Shown here: in pieces, positions 44,952 through 53,935 of the stretch
Layout: each line of letters opens with the position of its first letter
How positions within the stretch are numbered: the first letter of the stretch is position 1
Origin: Pseudomonas yangonensis
GTDB taxonomy: Bacteria > Pseudomonadota > Gammaproteobacteria > Pseudomonadales > Pseudomonadaceae
Reading direction: 5' to 3'
Assembly (NCBI RefSeq): GCF_009932725.1
Contig: NZ_BLJU01000016.1
Location: forward strand, 93,073 to 157,072
DNA length: 64,000 bases
The notes under the pieces: generated by a model
What the model saw: the letters and a program-made list of their open reading frames with translations, nothing else
Databases searched by the model: none
Told to the model about the DNA's origin: nothing
Translations under genes and position numbers: made by a program

Positions 44952-45976
44952 TCGTCCTGCGGCAGGCTGGCGAGGATGTGTCGGTAGCTGGCCATTCGCT
45001 GTGGCTGTACGCGACCGTCTTCCAGGGCCTGCAGCAACGCGCAGCCCGGCTCGCGGTCGTGCTTGCAGTCGCGGAAACGGCAGCGGCCGAGCAGGTCGTG
45101 GAACTCAATGAAGCCTGCCTCCACATCGTCACGGCTGACATGACCGAGACCGAACTCGCGAATGCCGGGGGAGTCGATCAACTGGCCGCCACCGGGGAAG
45201 TGAAACAGCCGCGCTGTGGTGGTGGTATGCGTGCCCTTGCCGGTCAGCTCCGACAGCGCGCCGACGCGGGTGTCGACGCCGGGCAGCAGGCTGTTTACCA
45301 GGGATGACTTGCCCACTCCGGACTGGCCGACGAATACGCTGACGTGGCCGTCCAGGCGCCTCTTCAACTGCTCCATGCCATCGCCGTGATGGGCCGAGAC
45401 TTCCAGAAGCGGATATTCCAGCTGACGATAGACCTTGAGCAGGGCGTCCAATGCCACCTGGTTCTGCTCGTCGATCAGGTCGGCCTTGTTCAGCAACAGC
45501 AGCGGGCGAATGCCGGCATGCTCGGCTGCCACCAGATAGCGGTCGATCAGGTTGGCGTGCGGTTCGGGCAGGGGGGCGAAGACGATGACGATCTGGTCGA
45601 CGTTGGCCGCCACCGGTTTGAGCTGACCGCGCATGTCCGGGCGGCACAGTTCACTGTTTCTCGGCAACTGCGCGACGATCACGCCGTCGCCCTGATTACC
45701 GGGGCGCCAGACCACCTGGTCGCCGGTCACCAGGGCCGGCAGGTTGGCGCGTAGGTGACAGCGAAACACCTGGCCGGCCAGCTCGCCCTGCAACCCCTCG
45801 ATTTCCACCTGTACGCCAAAGTGCGCGATCACCAGGCCGGTCTGCTCCGGGCCCAGGTCGCCGCCTTCCAGTGCTTCCACGGCTCGCGATTCGCGCTTGG
45901 CGGCGCGGGCGGCACGTTCGCCCTGAATCTTTTCGATGCGCCAGCTCTGGCGGCGGTTGAGTTGGCGTTTGGCCAT
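44945..45976 (-). CDS. rsgA: Ribosome small-subunit GTPase RsgA (YjeQ)
   Basis: RsgA is a circularly permuted GTPase that helps mature the 30S ribosomal subunit. The 343 residues comprise an OB-fold (about 40-120), the permuted GTPase order with LLNKADL near residue 160 before the P-loop VGQSGVGKSS near 214, and a C-terminal zinc finger (FRDCKHDREPGCAL near 298). The basic N-terminus (AKRQLNRRQSWRIEKIQ) is typical. It is divergent from the methyltransferase gene and converges on motB. Confidence 0.95.
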   Translation of the reverse strand: MAKRQLNRRQSWRIEKIQGERAARAAKRESRAVEALEGGDLGPEQTGLVIAHFGVQVEIEGLQGELAGQVFRCHLRANLPALVTGDQVVWRPGNQGDGVIVAQLPRNSELCRPDMRGQLKPVAANVDQIVIVFAPLPEPHANLIDRYLVAAEHAGIRPLLLLNKADLIDEQNQVALDALLKVYRQLEYPLLEVSAHHGDGMEQLKRRLDGHVSVFVGQSGVGKSSLVNSLLPGVDTRVGALSELTGKGTHTTTTARLFHFPGGGQLIDSPGIREFGLGHVSRDDVEAGFIEFHDLLGRCRFRDCKHDREPGCALLQALEDGRVQPQRMASYRHILASLPQDDY

Positions 45977-46065
45977 GAAGCATCCGGGGGTGGTGGAGTG
46001 TTGATCGCGGCGAGTTTAGCATGAGCGCGGGGCGGTCATTCGGCTGCCAGCAACGGGGGACGTCA

Positions 46066-46860
46066 ATGACGACAGGCGGTGAAAGAACGGTGCTGCGGCT
46101 GCCTGTGCTGCGCGCGCTCCTGGCGCAGGGGCTGGCGGTGGCGCTGGTGGTGGTGCTGGTTTATCTGCTGGCGTTGTTGCCCTGGCGCATGTCGCTGTTT
46201 TCCGTCGCCCTGCTGCAGGGAGTGCTGGCCGCTGCCATAGGCTGGCGTCTGGGGCTGTCACGCTGGTGGCTGTGGATCAATCTGGCGTTTCTGCCCGCGC
46301 TGTTGCTGGCGCAGCGTGCCGATTTGCCGGCCTGGCTGTTCCTGTTGGGCTTCGTGCTGCTATTGCTGGTCAACTGGAACAGCCTGCGCGAACAGGTACC
46401 GCTGTACCTGAGTGGGCGCAAGGCGCAGCAACGCCTGCAGCAGTGCCTGAGTGAGCGGGAGCCGACGCTGCGTTTCGTCGATCTGGGTTGTGGTACGGCA
46501 GGGACGCTGCTGCAGTTGGCCCGGCAGTTTCCGCGCGGGCAGTTCGTTGGTGTCGAAACAGCGCCGCTGCTTTTCGTGCTTGCCTGGCTGCGTTGCCTGT
46601 TTCAGGAGAACTGCAGTATCCGCTATCGCAGTCTGTGGCGCGCCGAGTTGAGTGAGTTCGACGTCGTCTACTGCTTTCTCTCGCCGGTGCCGATGCCGCG
46701 GCTTTGGTCCAAGGCGCAAGCCGAGATGCGCGCCGGCAGCTGGCTGATCAGCAACACCTTCGAGATTCCCGGCGTGCCGGCCGATCGGCTGTTCGAGATC
46801 AACGAAGGGCGGCAAACCTCGCTGTTTCTCTGGCAGATGAAGGGCGCGGTTATCCGCTAG
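46066..46860 (+). CDS. Membrane-anchored class I SAM methyltransferase
   Basis: The 264-residue protein has three or four hydrophobic segments in its first 105 residues, then a methyltransferase domain with motif I VDLGCGTAG near residue 142 and a short Rossmann core to the end. A GGGGGA ribosome site 7 bases before the ATG at 46066 favours this start over the one at 46021. It lies directly upstream of orn with 30 bases between. The substrate is unknown; a membrane or lipid target is a guess from the anchor. Confidence 0.75.
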   Translation: MTTGGERTVLRLPVLRALLAQGLAVALVVVLVYLLALLPWRMSLFSVALLQGVLAAAIGWRLGLSRWWLWINLAFLPALLLAQRADLPAWLFLLGFVLLLLVNWNSLREQVPLYLSGRKAQQRLQQCLSEREPTLRFVDLGCGTAGTLLQLARQFPRGQFVGVETAPLLFVLAWLRCLFQENCSIRYRSLWRAELSEFDVVYCFLSPVPMPRLWSKAQAEMRAGSWLISNTFEIPGVPADRLFEINEGRQTSLFLWQMKGAVIR

Positions 46861-46890
46861 AATTGGCGCCTGAGCCAAGGAGTCCTGAGC

Positions 46891-47433
46891 ATGCAAAACC
46901 CCAACAACCTGATCTGGATCGATCTGGAAATGACCGGCCTGGAGCCGGAACGCGACGTGATCATCGAGATGGCCACCATCGTCACCGACAGCGAGCTGAA
47001 CGTGCTCGCGGAAGGTCCGGTGATCGCCATTCACCAGAGCGACGAGGCCCTGGCCGGCATGGATGAGTGGAATACCCGCACCCATGGCCAGAGCGGCCTG
47101 ACCCAGCGCGTGCGCGAGAGCGAGATCGACACGGCGGCAGCCGAGGCGCAGACCATCGCCTTTCTCGAACAGTGGGTACCGAAGGGCAAGTCGCCGATCT
47201 GCGGCAACAGCATCGGTCAGGATCGGCGCTTTCTTTACAAGTACATGCCGGCGCTGGAAGCCTACTTCCACTACCGCTACCTGGACGTCTCGACGCTGAA
47301 GATCCTCGCCGGCATGTGGGCGCCGGAGGTCAAGGACAGCTTCCAGAAAACCGCCACGCACCAGGCGCTGGACGACATCCGTGAGTCCATCGCCGAGCTG
47401 CGCCACTACCGCGAGCATTTCCTCAAGGTGTAA
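46891..47433 (+). CDS. orn: Oligoribonuclease
   Basis: Orn is the 3'-5' exonuclease that degrades RNA dinucleotides and, in pseudomonads, pGpG from cyclic-di-GMP turnover. The 180-residue protein has the DEDDh residues in IDLEMTGL near 10, NSIGQDRRFL near 106 and HQALDDIRES near 153. AGGAG lies 7 bases before the ATG. It stands next to the usual neighbours rsgA and queG; a palindromic element separates it from queG. Confidence 0.96.
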   Translation: MQNPNNLIWIDLEMTGLEPERDVIIEMATIVTDSELNVLAEGPVIAIHQSDEALAGMDEWNTRTHGQSGLTQRVRESEIDTAAAEAQTIAFLEQWVPKGKSPICGNSIGQDRRFLYKYMPALEAYFHYRYLDVSTLKILAGMWAPEVKDSFQKTATHQALDDIRESIAELRHYREHFLKV

Positions 47434-47462
47434 ATGAGCCGCTTCGGCGCATCGAGCGTGTC

Positions 47463-47487
47463 GTAGCCCGGATGCAATCCGGGCTAC
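47463..47487. repeat. REP-type palindrome between orn and queG
   Basis: GTAGCCCGGAT (47463-47473) and ATCCGGGCTAC (47477-47487) form a perfect 11-bp stem with a GCA loop, the familiar extragenic palindrome of Pseudomonas. The queG stop codon (47484-47486) lies inside the right arm. Confidence 0.75.
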
Positions 47488-48548
47488 AGAGCGCCGTGTC
47501 GCTCCAGAGCCCACGCCACATGCTCGCGCACCAGCATTGATGGGTGTTCGCGGCGCGCCTGCAGAGCCTGCAGCACCGGAATGGTCGAGGGTGCATTGCC
47601 CAGGCCGACTGCCAGGTTACGCAGCCAGCGCTCGTAGCCGGCGCGGCGTAGCGGCGAGCCCTCGGTGCGACTGAGAAACTCTTCTTCCGTCCACATGAAC
47701 AATTCGGCCAGGGCACTGTTGTCCAGGCCGTGGCGTGGCTGGAAGTCGTCCTGCTCGGTGGGGCGGGCGAAGCGATTCCAGGGGCAGACGATCTGGCAGT
47801 CGTCGCAGCCGAAAACCCGGTTGCCGATAGGCGCGCGCAGTTCCACCGGGATCGAGCCCTTCAGTTCGATGGTCAGGTAGGAGATGCAGCGCCGCGCATC
47901 CAGCTCGTAAGGGCCGGCGAAAGCGGCGGTGGGGCAGATGTCCATGCAGGCGCTGCAGCGCCCACAGTGTTCGCTGCCATGCGGCGCATCGACCGGCAGC
48001 GGCAAGTCGACGAACAGCTCGCCGAGAAAGAAATAGCTGCCGGCCTTGCGATTGAGCACCAGGGTGTTCTTGCCGATCCAACCCAGGCCGGCCTTTTCGG
48101 CGATGGCCTTTTCCAGCACCGGCGCGCTGTCGACGAAGGCGCGGTAGCCGAACGGGCCGATCTGCTGCTGGATGCGCTCGGCCAGTTGTTGCAGGCGTTT
48201 GCGGATCAGCTTGTGGTAATCACGGCCCAGCGCGTAGCGCGACACATAGGCCTGTTCCGGCTCGCTCAGGCGTTGGGCCATCTGCGTATCGCCAGGCAGA
48301 TAGTCCATGCGCAGCGACACCACACGCAGTGTGCCGGGTACCAGCTCCTGCGGACGCGAGCGCTTGTCGCCATGAGCGGCCATGTAGTCCATTTCGCCCT
48401 GATAGCCCGCTGCGAGCCAGCGCTTGAGATGCGCCTCGTGCTCGCCCAGTTCGACATCGGTGATGCCGACCTGCTGGAAACCCAGCTCGCGCCCCCAGTC
48501 CTTGATGGACAGGGCCAGGGCATCGAGATCGAGGGTTAGGTTGGACAT
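47484..48548 (-). CDS. queG: Epoxyqueuosine reductase
   Basis: QueG carries out the last step of queuosine synthesis, reduction of epoxyqueuosine in tRNA, using cobalamin and two 4Fe-4S clusters. The 354-residue protein has the cluster motifs CGRCSACMDICPTAAF near residue 190 and CDDCQIVCPWN near 243, and a C-terminal HEAT-like segment. The ATG at 48548 gives the family N-terminus; the frame continues upstream over nnrD but is not protein-like. It is divergent from nnrD. Confidence 0.95.
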   Translation of the reverse strand: MSNLTLDLDALALSIKDWGRELGFQQVGITDVELGEHEAHLKRWLAAGYQGEMDYMAAHGDKRSRPQELVPGTLRVVSLRMDYLPGDTQMAQRLSEPEQAYVSRYALGRDYHKLIRKRLQQLAERIQQQIGPFGYRAFVDSAPVLEKAIAEKAGLGWIGKNTLVLNRKAGSYFFLGELFVDLPLPVDAPHGSEHCGRCSACMDICPTAAFAGPYELDARRCISYLTIELKGSIPVELRAPIGNRVFGCDDCQIVCPWNRFARPTEQDDFQPRHGLDNSALAELFMWTEEEFLSRTEGSPLRRAGYERWLRNLAVGLGNAPSTIPVLQALQARREHPSMLVREHVAWALERHGAL

Positions 48549-48575
48549 GGGGCGGGCGCGGGCAATGGAGGTGGG

Positions 48576-48581
48576 TATAAT
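48576..48581 (+). promoter_or_regulatory. Consensus -10 element upstream of nnrD
   Basis: A perfect TATAAT lies 28 bases before the nnrD ATG, between the divergent queG and nnrD starts. The region 17 bases upstream is GC-rich without a clear -35. Confidence 0.45.
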
Positions 48582-48609
48582 TCTGCCAGACATCCGTCGC
48601 GAGCGAGCC

Positions 48610-50109
48610 ATGCATTCACTTTCCGTCCCTTTGCCTCTGAGTCTGCATAACACCGAGCAGGTGCGCGCACTCGACGCGCAACTGATCGCCGCCGGCACGC
48701 CGGGTTTCGAGCTGATGCAGCGTGCCGCCCATGCCGTTTGGCGTGCCTTGCGTCGTCGCTGGCCGGAGGCGGGCGAAATCACCGTTCTGGCCGGGCGCGG
48801 CAATAATGCCGGTGACGGCTATCTGGTCGCTGCCCTGGCGCAGCGTGCCGGTTGGCGTGTACGCGTGCTGGCTGTTGGCGATCCCGCTGCGTTGGTTGGC
48901 GATGCCGCTCTGGCCTGCGCCGAGGCCAGGGCGACAGCTGTGAACATTCTGCCCTGGAGCGAATGCGCGCCGATGGCAGGCGTCGTGGTCGATGCATTGC
49001 TCGGCACGGGCCTCACCGGTGCGGTGCGCGAGCCTTATGCGCAGGCGATTCGCATGCTCAACCAGAGCGGTCTGCCGGTGCTGGCTGTGGATGTACCCTC
49101 CGGTTTGCATGCCGACAATGGCGCGCGTCTCGGCGCCGCGGTGCAGGCTGATCTGACCGTGACCTTCATCGCACTCAAGCTGGGTCTTTTCACGGGCCTG
49201 GGCCCAGAGTTATGCGGCGAGCTGCAGTTCGATGACCTGCAGGGCGATGCGCAGCTGCTGGCAGCGGCTCCCTGTGTCGCGCAACGGCTCGATCCCGCCA
49301 ATCTGCCGCGTCTGGCCGTGCGCTCGCCAGTGGCGCACAAGGGGCAGTTCGGCCACCTGTTGGTAATCGGCGGCGATCTGGGCATGGGCGGCGCCGCCTT
49401 GCTCAGCGCCGACAGCGCCCTGCGTGCCGGTGCCGGCCTGGTATCAGTGGCGACACGTGCCGAGCACGTGGCGGCCGCGCTGGTGCGGCGCCCGGAAATC
49501 ATGTGCGCGGCTGTGGCTTCGGCCAATCAGTTGCTGGCGCTGGTCGAGCGCTCCGACGTTTGCGTAGTGGGACCGGGGCTGGGCCAGGCCGCCTGGGGGC
49601 GCAGCCTGCTGTCTGGCGTGTCGGGCATCGGGCAGCCGCAGGTGTGGGATGCCGACGCGCTGAATCTCCTTGCTGCCGGTCAGGTCGCAGCGCCACGCCA
49701 GGGTGTGTTGACGCCGCATCCCGGCGAAGCGGCGCGCTTGCTGGGTATCGATACGGCGGCGCTGCAGGCGGACCGGCCCGCGGCGGCGCGGGCTCTGGCG
49801 CAGCGTTTTGGTCTGGTGGTCGTGCTCAAGGGCGCTGGCAGTCTGATCGCTGCGCCGGACGGACGCCTGGCGTTGTGCAATCGCGGGCACCCGGCAATGG
49901 CCGGAGCGGGTTTGGGTGATGTTCTGGCTGGATTGATCGGTGCGCTGCTGGCGCAGGGCATGACCGCTTATGATGCCGCCTGCCTGGCGGTCTGGCTGCA
50001 TGCGCGGGCCGGTGAGGTGCTGGCCGCGCAGGGGCGCGGACTGGCTGCCGGTGATCTGCCCGGTACCATTCGTCAGTTACTGGAGGAGTTGTGTCCGTGT
50101 GTGAAGTGA
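48610..50109 (+). CDS. nnrD: Bifunctional NAD(P)H-hydrate epimerase / dehydratase
   Basis: This 499-residue enzyme repairs damaged NADH and NADPH. The N-terminal half (about 1-215) is the epimerase with GRGNNAGDGYLVA near residue 60; the C-terminal half (about 225-499) is the ADP-dependent dehydratase with HKGQFGHLLVIGG near 240 and GAGLGDVLAGLIGALLAQG near 435. The ATG at 48610 is chosen because it begins the conserved sequence; the frame is open to 48424 but overlaps queG. It heads the conserved row nnrD-tsaE-amiB-mutL-miaA-hfq and overlaps tsaE by 19 bases. Confidence 0.94.
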   Translation: MHSLSVPLPLSLHNTEQVRALDAQLIAAGTPGFELMQRAAHAVWRALRRRWPEAGEITVLAGRGNNAGDGYLVAALAQRAGWRVRVLAVGDPAALVGDAALACAEARATAVNILPWSECAPMAGVVVDALLGTGLTGAVREPYAQAIRMLNQSGLPVLAVDVPSGLHADNGARLGAAVQADLTVTFIALKLGLFTGLGPELCGELQFDDLQGDAQLLAAAPCVAQRLDPANLPRLAVRSPVAHKGQFGHLLVIGGDLGMGGAALLSADSALRAGAGLVSVATRAEHVAAALVRRPEIMCAAVASANQLLALVERSDVCVVGPGLGQAAWGRSLLSGVSGIGQPQVWDADALNLLAAGQVAAPRQGVLTPHPGEAARLLGIDTAALQADRPAAARALAQRFGLVVVLKGAGSLIAAPDGRLALCNRGHPAMAGAGLGDVLAGLIGALLAQGMTAYDAACLAVWLHARAGEVLAAQGRGLAAGDLPGTIRQLLEELCPCVK

Positions 50110-50564
50110 AGCTCGAAGCAGCCGACGAAGCTGCGATGCTGACATTGGGTGCATCAATCGCCGAGGTCAGTGGCGGTCTGGGCACCATCTATCTGCACGG
50201 CGATCTTGGCGCCGGCAAAACCACCCTGTCACGCGGCATTCTGCGCGGCCTGGGCCATGCCGGGGCGGTCAAGAGTCCGACCTTTACTCTGGTCGAACCC
50301 TATGAAATAGGCGAGGTACGCGCCTTCCATTTCGACCTCTACCGCCTGGTCGACCCGGAGGAGCTGGAGTTTCTCGGCATCCGCGACTACTTCGAGGGGA
50401 ACGCTCTGTGCCTGATCGAATGGCCGCAGCGCGGCGCAGGCATTTTGCCAAAGCCCGACCTTGACATTACCATTACCCCCCAAGCGAGCGGCCGCTCGCT
50501 GTTGCTGCAGGGGCATGGGGCTCGAGGGGAGGCCTGGTGCAAGGCTCTGAGCGGCAAGCAATGA
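50091..50564 (+). CDS. tsaE: tRNA threonylcarbamoyladenosine biosynthesis ATPase TsaE
   Basis: TsaE is the ATPase that works with TsaB, TsaC and TsaD to make the t6A modification at position 37 of tRNAs reading ANN codons. The 157-residue product has the P-loop GDLGAGKTTLSRGIL near residue 37 and the conserved SPTFTLVEPY near 64. The start is GTG at 50091 or, with better spacing from GGAGGAG (50082-50088), GTG at 50097. It overlaps the end of nnrD. Confidence 0.94.
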   Translation: MSVCEVKLEAADEAAMLTLGASIAEVSGGLGTIYLHGDLGAGKTTLSRGILRGLGHAGAVKSPTFTLVEPYEIGEVRAFHFDLYRLVDPEELEFLGIRDYFEGNALCLIEWPQRGAGILPKPDLDITITPQASGRSLLLQGHGARGEAWCKALSGKQ

Positions 50565-50574
50565 ATAAGACGTG

Positions 50575-52002
50575 ATGGGGTTGGTTATGCGCATAGGCGC
50601 GCTGGTTACCGCTGTGGGGGTATTGTTGGCGTCCCTGGCTGCCGAGGCGCTGGCCGCTTCCGATGTGCGCAGCGTGCGCCTGTGGCGTGCCCCGGATAAT
50701 ACCCGCCTGGTCTTCGACCTGTCCGGCCCGGTGCAGCACAGTGTGTTCACCCTGGCTGCACCTGATCGCATCGTCATCGACGTCACGGGGGCCAAACTGG
50801 CCACCAGTCTCGATCAGCTTTCACTCGCCAATACGCCGATTACCGGCGTGCGCTCGGCGCAGCGCAGCGCAGAAGAGCTGCGCGTGGTCATCGATCTGTC
50901 GGCACCGGTTTCGCCGAAGAGCTTCACCCTGGCGCCGAACCAGCAGTATGGCCATCGTCTGGTGGTCGATCTGTTCGATCAGGGCAGTGCGCCGCCTGCC
51001 ACCCAGGCGCCGAGCGTTGCCGCCAGCGCGCCGCCCGTCCCGGTCACGCCAACCCAGGCTCCGCCCAAGCTGACGCCCGTGCCTAATGGCAAGCGTGACA
51101 TCGTCGTGGCCATCGATGCCGGTCATGGTGGTGAGGATCCGGGGGCGCTTTCGCCGGTCAAGGGGCAATACGAAAAACACGTGACCCTGGCCATCGCCAA
51201 GGAACTGCAGCGGCAGATCAACGCCGAGAAAGGCTTTCGTGGCGAGCTGGTGCGTACCGGCGATTACTTCATTCCGTTGCGCAAGCGGACCGAGATCGCG
51301 CGCAAGAAGGGCGCCGATCTGTTCGTGTCCATTCATGCCGACGCTGCACCGCGCTCCTCGGCGTTCGGTGCCTCGGTCTATGCCTTGTCCGAACGCGGTG
51401 CGACTTCCGAGACCGCCCGCTGGTTGGCCGATGCCGAGAACCAGTCGGACCTGATTGGTGGTGCCGGCAACGTCAGCCTCGACGACAAGGACAAGATGCT
51501 CGCCGGCGTGTTGCTGGACCTGTCGATGACCGCCTCGCTGTCCTCCAGCCTCAATGTGGGACAGAAGGTACTGTCGAACATGGGCAGCATCACTCCGCTG
51601 CACAAGCGCCGCGTTGAGCAGGCAGGCTTTATGGTGCTCAAGTCTCCGGATATCCCGTCGATCCTGGTGGAAACCGGCTTCATCTCCAATCCCAACGAGG
51701 CGAAGAAGCTGCACACAGCCAGCCATCAGCAGGCGCTGGCGCGCTCGATCACTTCGGGGGTCAAGCAGTTTTTCCACGAAAACCCGCCGCCCGGCACCTA
51801 CGTCGCCTGGCTGCGTGACGAAGGCAAGATCGCCGCCGGCCCGCGTGAACACGTGGTTGCCCGTGGCGAAAGCCTGGCGCTGATCGCGCAGCGCTATCAG
51901 ATCAGCCTGGCTGCCCTGCGCAGCGCCAACAAGCTCAATGGCGACGTGATCAAGGTCGGCCAGACATTGCAGATACCCGCCACGTCCCTGGCTGCCCAGT
52001 AG
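50575..52002 (+). CDS. amiB: N-acetylmuramoyl-L-alanine amidase
   Basis: AmiB splits peptidoglycan at the septum during daughter-cell separation. The precursor has a signal peptide (ALVTAVGVLLASLAAEALAA), an AMIN domain (about residues 28-145), a Pro-rich linker, a zinc amidase domain (about 175-400) with AIDAGHGGEDPGA, SIHADAAP and the catalytic glutamate in LVETGFISNP, and a C-terminal LysM repeat (about 425-470) that binds cell wall. Starts at 50572 (GTG), 50575 and 50587 are possible; the last would give the most compact signal peptide. The stop overlaps the mutL region. Confidence 0.93.
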   Translation: MGLVMRIGALVTAVGVLLASLAAEALAASDVRSVRLWRAPDNTRLVFDLSGPVQHSVFTLAAPDRIVIDVTGAKLATSLDQLSLANTPITGVRSAQRSAEELRVVIDLSAPVSPKSFTLAPNQQYGHRLVVDLFDQGSAPPATQAPSVAASAPPVPVTPTQAPPKLTPVPNGKRDIVVAIDAGHGGEDPGALSPVKGQYEKHVTLAIAKELQRQINAEKGFRGELVRTGDYFIPLRKRTEIARKKGADLFVSIHADAAPRSSAFGASVYALSERGATSETARWLADAENQSDLIGGAGNVSLDDKDKMLAGVLLDLSMTASLSSSLNVGQKVLSNMGSITPLHKRRVEQAGFMVLKSPDIPSILVETGFISNPNEAKKLHTASHQQALARSITSGVKQFFHENPPPGTYVAWLRDEGKIAAGPREHVVARGESLALIAQRYQISLAALRSANKLNGDVIKVGQTLQIPATSLAAQ

Positions 52003-52010
52003 TGAGTGTC

Positions 52011-53882
52011 ATGTCCCGTATTCATTTGCTCAGCCCGCGCCTGGCCAACCAGATCGCTGCGGGCGAGGTGGTCGAGCGCCCGGCTTCGGTAGCCAAGGAG
52101 CTGCTGGAAAACAGCCTGGACTCCGGTGCCCGGCGCATCGATGTCGAAGTCGAGCAGGGCGGCATCAAACTCCTCAAGGTGCGTGATGATGGCGGTGGCA
52201 TTGCCGCCGATGACCTGCCGCTGGCTCTGGCGCGTCATGCCACCAGCAAGATTCGTGAACTGGAAGATCTGGAAGCCGTGCTCAGCATGGGCTTTCGTGG
52301 CGAGGCGCTGGCGTCGATCAGCTCGGTATCGCGCCTGACGCTCACCTCACGCACGGCCGATGCCGACCAGGCCTGGCAGGTGGAAACCGAAGGGCGGGAC
52401 ATGGAGCCGCGCGTGCAACCTGCCGCGCATCCGGTGGGCACCTCGGTGGAAGTGCGTGACCTGTTTTTCAATACTCCGGCGCGGCGCAAGTTTCTGCGGG
52501 CCGAGAAAACCGAGTTCGATCACCTGCAGGAGGTGATCAAGCGCCTGGCGCTGGCGCGTTTCGATGTCGGCTTCCACTTGCGTCACAACGGCAAGACTGT
52601 GCTCAGCCTGCACGAGGCAGGTGACGACATCAGTCGCGCACGCCGCGTCGCCTCGGTTTGCGGCCCGGCGTTTCTGGAGCAGGCGCTGCCGATCGAGATC
52701 GAGCGCGGCGGCCTGCGGTTGTGGGGCTGGGTCGGCTTGCCTACCTTCTCGCGCAGTCAGGCGGACCTGCAGTACTTCTATGTCAACGGCCGCATGGTGC
52801 GCGACAAGCTGGTCGCCCACGCGGTGCGTCAGGCCTATCGCGACGTGCTGTTCAATGGTCGCCATCCGACCTTCGTGCTGTTTCTGGAGATCGATCCGGC
52901 AACGGTGGACGTCAATGTCCATCCGACCAAGCACGAAGTCCGCTTCCGTGATGGGCGTATGGTCCATGACTTCCTCTATGGCACGCTGCATCGAGCGCTG
53001 GCTGATGTGCGCCCGGAAGATCAGGTCGCCGCGCCGGCTTCCGTTTCGCCCGTGATCCGCCCGACGGGCCTGGCCGCCGGCGAGTTCGGCCCGCAGGCGG
53101 AAATGGGCCTGGCCGCCAGCGTGCTCGAAACCCCCGTGGCCAACCCGCAGCCAGCCTGGCGTGGCGCCGGGGCTGGCTATCAGCAACCGGTCAGCAATCC
53201 CGGCGTGCCGGCCGCCGAAGCGCAGGCCGCATATCGCGAGTATTTCTCGCCGCTGCCGGCTGCTCAGATTCAACCCATGCCGCAGGGGCAGGGCGACATT
53301 CCGCCGCTTGGTTACGCCGTGGCGCAGCTCAAGGGGGTCTACATCCTCGCAGAGAATGCTCAGGGTATGGTGGTGGTGGACATGCACGCGGCCCATGAGC
53401 GCATCACCTATGAGCGTCTCAAGCAGGCCATGGCCAGCGAGGGGCTGCGCGGTCAGCCATTGCTGGTGCCGGAGTCCATCGCTCTGAGCCAGCGCGAGGC
53501 GGATTGCGCCGAGGAACATGGCGAATGGTTTCAGCGCCTGGGCTTCGAGTTGCAGCGCCTGGGCGAGGAAATCGTGGCAATCCGTCAGATTCCGGCTTTG
53601 CTGAAACAGGCCGAAGCCACCCAGCTGGTGCGTGACGTGCTGGCCGATCTGCTCGAGTACGGCACCAGTGACCGCATCCAGGCGCACCTCAACGAGCTGC
53701 TGGCGACCATGGCCTGTCACGGTGCAGTGCGAGCCAACCGGCGTCTGACCATTCCCGAGATGAACGGCCTGCTGCGTGACATGGAGCAGACCGAACGCAG
53801 CGGTCAGTGCAACCATGGTCGGCCCACCTGGACGCAACTGAGCATGGATCAGCTCGACAAGCTGTTCATGCGCGGCCAGTAA
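52011..53882 (+). CDS. mutL: DNA mismatch repair protein MutL
   Basis: MutL links MutS mismatch recognition to strand removal. The 623-residue protein has an N-terminal GHKL ATPase (about 1-335) with ELLENSLDSGA, DDGGGI and GFRGEALASI, a poorly conserved linker (about 340-435), and a C-terminal dimerisation domain. Near residue 457 it reads DMHAAHERITYE, which fits the DQHA-x2-E-x4-E metal-binding motif of nicking MutL proteins with Met for Gln, as expected for a species without MutH. The ATG at 52011 is preferred; a GTG at 52002 would add three residues. Confidence 0.95.
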   Translation: MSRIHLLSPRLANQIAAGEVVERPASVAKELLENSLDSGARRIDVEVEQGGIKLLKVRDDGGGIAADDLPLALARHATSKIRELEDLEAVLSMGFRGEALASISSVSRLTLTSRTADADQAWQVETEGRDMEPRVQPAAHPVGTSVEVRDLFFNTPARRKFLRAEKTEFDHLQEVIKRLALARFDVGFHLRHNGKTVLSLHEAGDDISRARRVASVCGPAFLEQALPIEIERGGLRLWGWVGLPTFSRSQADLQYFYVNGRMVRDKLVAHAVRQAYRDVLFNGRHPTFVLFLEIDPATVDVNVHPTKHEVRFRDGRMVHDFLYGTLHRALADVRPEDQVAAPASVSPVIRPTGLAAGEFGPQAEMGLAASVLETPVANPQPAWRGAGAGYQQPVSNPGVPAAEAQAAYREYFSPLPAAQIQPMPQGQGDIPPLGYAVAQLKGVYILAENAQGMVVVDMHAAHERITYERLKQAMASEGLRGQPLLVPESIALSQREADCAEEHGEWFQRLGFELQRLGEEIVAIRQIPALLKQAEATQLVRDVLADLLEYGTSDRIQAHLNELLATMACHGAVRANRRLTIPEMNGLLRDMEQTERSGQCNHGRPTWTQLSMDQLDKLFMRGQ

Positions 53883-53935
53883 TTGAGTGAGGCCCCGAGG
53901 CTGGGGCTCCCCGTTTCCGTGTTCGAGCCATATCG

